A stretch of 64,000 nucleotides of DNA from Methylobacterium sp. NMS14P (GTDB lineage Bacteria > Pseudomonadota > Alphaproteobacteria > Rhizobiales > Beijerinckiaceae). The stretch lies in assembly GCF_028583545.1 (NCBI RefSeq), contig NZ_CP087106.1, forward strand, positions 1,612,001 through 1,676,000, written 5' to 3'. The notes under the pieces were generated by a model that saw nothing but the letters and a program-made list of their open reading frames with translations, was not told the origin of the DNA and made no database searches. Shown piece after piece: positions 62,224 through 64,000 of the stretch (positions are counted from its first letter, which is position 1; every line of letters starts with the position of its first letter). Both the position numbers and the translations under genes were made by a program.

Positions 62224-64000
62224 CACGCAGCCTTGGAGGGGTTGATCAATGTGTCGACGAGTTCGCCAAAAGCCGTCTCGATGGCGAACACATCGCGGAA
62301 TTCGTGGAAAGCGAAGCGGCCGTGCGCGCCCAGCGCGTTGACCCCCGGCACCCAGGACACAGCCATTGTCTCGGCTTTGAGCTGTGCGTCGGTACCGCGA
62401 TAGCCCTTGGTCTCCAGCACTAGAGTGAGCGGGTCGGGCCGACCGTCGTCCAGGCGCACGAGAAAATCCGGTCGGTAGCGGCGCGGGACAGCCCCGTCGC
62501 GATAAGGCACCTCGAAGCCAAGCCCCTGGTTCTTCACGTAGGCGAGCACCCGCGGGTGCGCCTCCAGCACCCGAGCGAGCTCGCCCTCCCACTCGGAGTC
62601 GAGCACGACGTGGCTGACGTGACACTTACTGGGGTCGGTCTCCCAGACCGGCTTTGAGGTGGTGAAGTTCACGAACCGGGTCGAGCCCACCGGGTTATAA
62701 GGGTCGGGCACGGCCTTGATGCGCTTAGCATCTGGGATCGAGCGCTGACAGGCGAGATAGATGAACTCCACCGCCTGCTCGGCGAGTTGCGGGTAGAGCA
62801 CGGCGGCCCGCGGGACACCCTTAGCAACGAGGTAGTCCCCGTCGAGCCAGAGCCGCACGACGCGCTGGGCCTGCCCGAACAGGTGGACAGGCAGGTGATC
62901 ATCCGGATCTCGCAAGCGCGTCTCTAGCAGGCGCTTGGCGAGCTTGAACGACAGCTCACTCGGGCGCATCGTCTTGAAGGCTTCCTCAGCGTCCAGCGTC
63001 TCCTGCTCACCGACGATGCCGGCCATAAGCACCTTGGCCGGGCCAACGTTCTCTGGTGTCAGGACGAGGCGGCTGTCGTCAGTGAAGGTCGCGGTCAGCC
63101 GCTCATTCGGCAGGTCGAAGCGGTAGCCCTCGATGCGGGGGAAGCCGATCTCCAAGTCTGCGCGCTCACGCAGGGCCTGGACGCGGGTAAGCTTGCGAGG
63201 CGCGGCTGGCACCGAGACCACGGGCTCGGCCGTAAACGAGAACGGGATGCCGAGGATGTCGGCATACTCGACATTGAACAGCCCCTGGTCGTTGAGCTCA
63301 TAGGACTGACGGCGCAGGCCGCGCCCGACCACCTGCTCGCATAGGAGCTGCGTGCCGAAGGCGCGCACGCCGAGGATGTGAGTGACGGTGTTGGCGTCCC
63401 AGCCCTCAGTCAGCATTGAGACCGAGACGACGCAACGCACACGTTCGCCGAGCCGCCCCTTGCGGCCGACCGTATTCATCACCTCACGCAGCAAGTCTGC
63501 GTCTGTGGTCTCGGCCGCCGTGACCGCGTCGACGCCGCGCTCGATCCGCTCGCGGCGGAACTGCTCAATCTCCGACCCCATCATGTCGCGGAAGGCGGGG
63601 TCGAGGGCCTCGCCCGACTCGAGCTGCTCGCTGTCGATGAGCAGCGTGTTAGGTTTGGCGAGGCGTTGACGGTTGTCATCGTAGTTGCGGAATAGGCGCA
63701 GGTGCCCGACGTGCCGCGTCTCGGCCTCACCGTCTGCGTTGGCGCGCTCGAAGCCGGCGATCCACTCGTAGACGAGCTTGGAAGTCGCCGTGTTGTTGCA
63801 CACAACGATGAACACGGGCGGCACATCTATGCCGGCCCGCTCCCAGGCCTCGCTGGTCTTCTCGTAATGCGCGTAAAGGGCGTGGAGCGCCGTTTGGAGC
63901 TGGCTCGGGAAGACGTGAGAGAGCGGGTCGAGGGTGCCGGCCTTGCCTGCGCCCTTCTTCGGCATCGCCTTGCCGATGTGCTCCCACAGCTCACGGTAGA
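62223..64000 (-). CDS. Type III Res-like helicase-nuclease, N-terminal part beyond window
   Basis: The frame is open to the window edge (reading YRELWEHIGKAMPKKGAG), so the protein continues to the right and only its C-terminal ~590 residues are seen. SF2 helicase motifs V and VI are present: VSVSMLTEGWDANTVTHILG and QVVGRGLRRQ. A C-terminal PD-(D/E)XK nuclease is visible as YRPDFLVRLDDGRPDPLTLV followed by LETKGYRG. With the Mod-like protein it forms a type III-like restriction pair. The stop overlaps the DUF262 start (ATGA). Confidence 0.9.
   Translation of the reverse strand, partial: YRELWEHIGKAMPKKGAGKAGTLDPLSHVFPSQLQTALHALYAHYEKTSEAWERAGIDVPPVFIVVCNNTATSKLVYEWIAGFERANADGEAETRHVGHLRLFRNYDDNRQRLAKPNTLLIDSEQLESGEALDPAFRDMMGSEIEQFRRERIERGVDAVTAAETTDADLLREVMNTVGRKGRLGERVRCVVSVSMLTEGWDANTVTHILGVRAFGTQLLCEQVVGRGLRRQSYELNDQGLFNVEYADILGIPFSFTAEPVVSVPAAPRKLTRVQALRERADLEIGFPRIEGYRFDLPNERLTATFTDDSRLVLTPENVGPAKVLMAGIVGEQETLDAEEAFKTMRPSELSFKLAKRLLETRLRDPDDHLPVHLFGQAQRVVRLWLDGDYLVAKGVPRAAVLYPQLAEQAVEFIYLACQRSIPDAKRIKAVPDPYNPVGSTRFVNFTTSKPVWETDPSKCHVSHVVLDSEWEGELARVLEAHPRVLAYVKNQGLGFEVPYRDGAVPRRYRPDFLVRLDDGRPDPLTLVLETKGYRGTDAQLKAETMAVSWVPGVNALGAHGRFAFHEFRDVFAIETAFGELVDTLINPSKAA

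Larger units (their letters stand above)
49098..64000. mobile_element. Genomic island 2 (left part; right end beyond the window)
   Basis: It begins at the second tRNA-Glu fragment with its own integrase (49299-50552). It then holds exported proteins, a three-gene nuclease cassette and a restriction-modification-like operon. The right boundary, expected to be an intact tRNA-Glu gene on the minus strand, is not in the window. Confidence 0.7.

Overview
The window is GC-rich accessory DNA from an alphaproteobacterium, most likely Methylobacterium/Methylorubrum or a close relative. This is inferred from the MucR/Ros-type regulator, the TadG-like protein, the serine-glyoxylate-type aminotransferase, the cobalamin riboswitch style and the codon use; no ribosomal marker is present. 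Almost the whole window is two integrated elements placed head to tail at one tRNA-Glu target. A 61-bp perfect direct repeat containing the 3' part of a tRNA-Glu gene lies at 1194-1254 and again at 49098-49158. Each copy is followed on its right by a tyrosine integrase (1376-2686 and 49299-50552). Only 1-1193, with a Tat-exported FAD oxidoreductase cut by the window edge, looks like flanking DNA. The intact tRNA-Glu is expected to the right of the window.

Island 1 (about 48 kb) starts with an integration and replication module at 1376-8306: integrase, AT-hook protein, AlpA-like DNA-binding protein, DUF3987-type primase/helicase, HGGxSTG protein and serine resolvase. Cargo follows. There is a siderophore-type TonB receptor (8799-11006), a glyoxalase-domain protein and a putative metallopeptidase. 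A carboxylate-utilisation cluster comes next, with class V aminotransferase, crotonase-fold protein and CoA-transferase divergent from an MFS carrier and a GntR regulator (13534-19189). An intact IS3-family element follows (19286-20632), then a TadG-like protein and an IS110-family transposase.

The centre of island 1 (24.7-42.1 kb) is a cobalamin-controlled uptake region. Three plus-strand cobalamin riboswitches each precede a TonB-dependent receptor. Two of these units also encode a complete BtuFCD-type ABC importer and a methyltransferase. The second unit ends with a CbiX-like/ferredoxin fusion that lacks the chelatase histidines. A fourth riboswitch points left and has no recognisable target gene. 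The right part of island 1 carries a MucR-type regulator without zinc ligands, a candidate small RNA, a secreted nuclease, an Sll1717-like P-loop ATPase, small proteins and a tRNA with a CAU anticodon.

Island 2 (49.1 kb to the window end) looks like a defence island. Its main locus is a tightly packed leftward operon: helicase-nuclease (Res-like, cut by the window edge), DUF262/HNH protein, adenine methyltransferase (Mod-like), DUF429 protein and a helicase of the UvrD type with a RelE-like N-terminus (64000 to 54387). Downstream is a three-gene overlapping cassette with a PD-(D/E)XK-like nuclease and two unrecognised proteins (54275 to 52171). These two loci are the best candidates for an undescribed system in this window.
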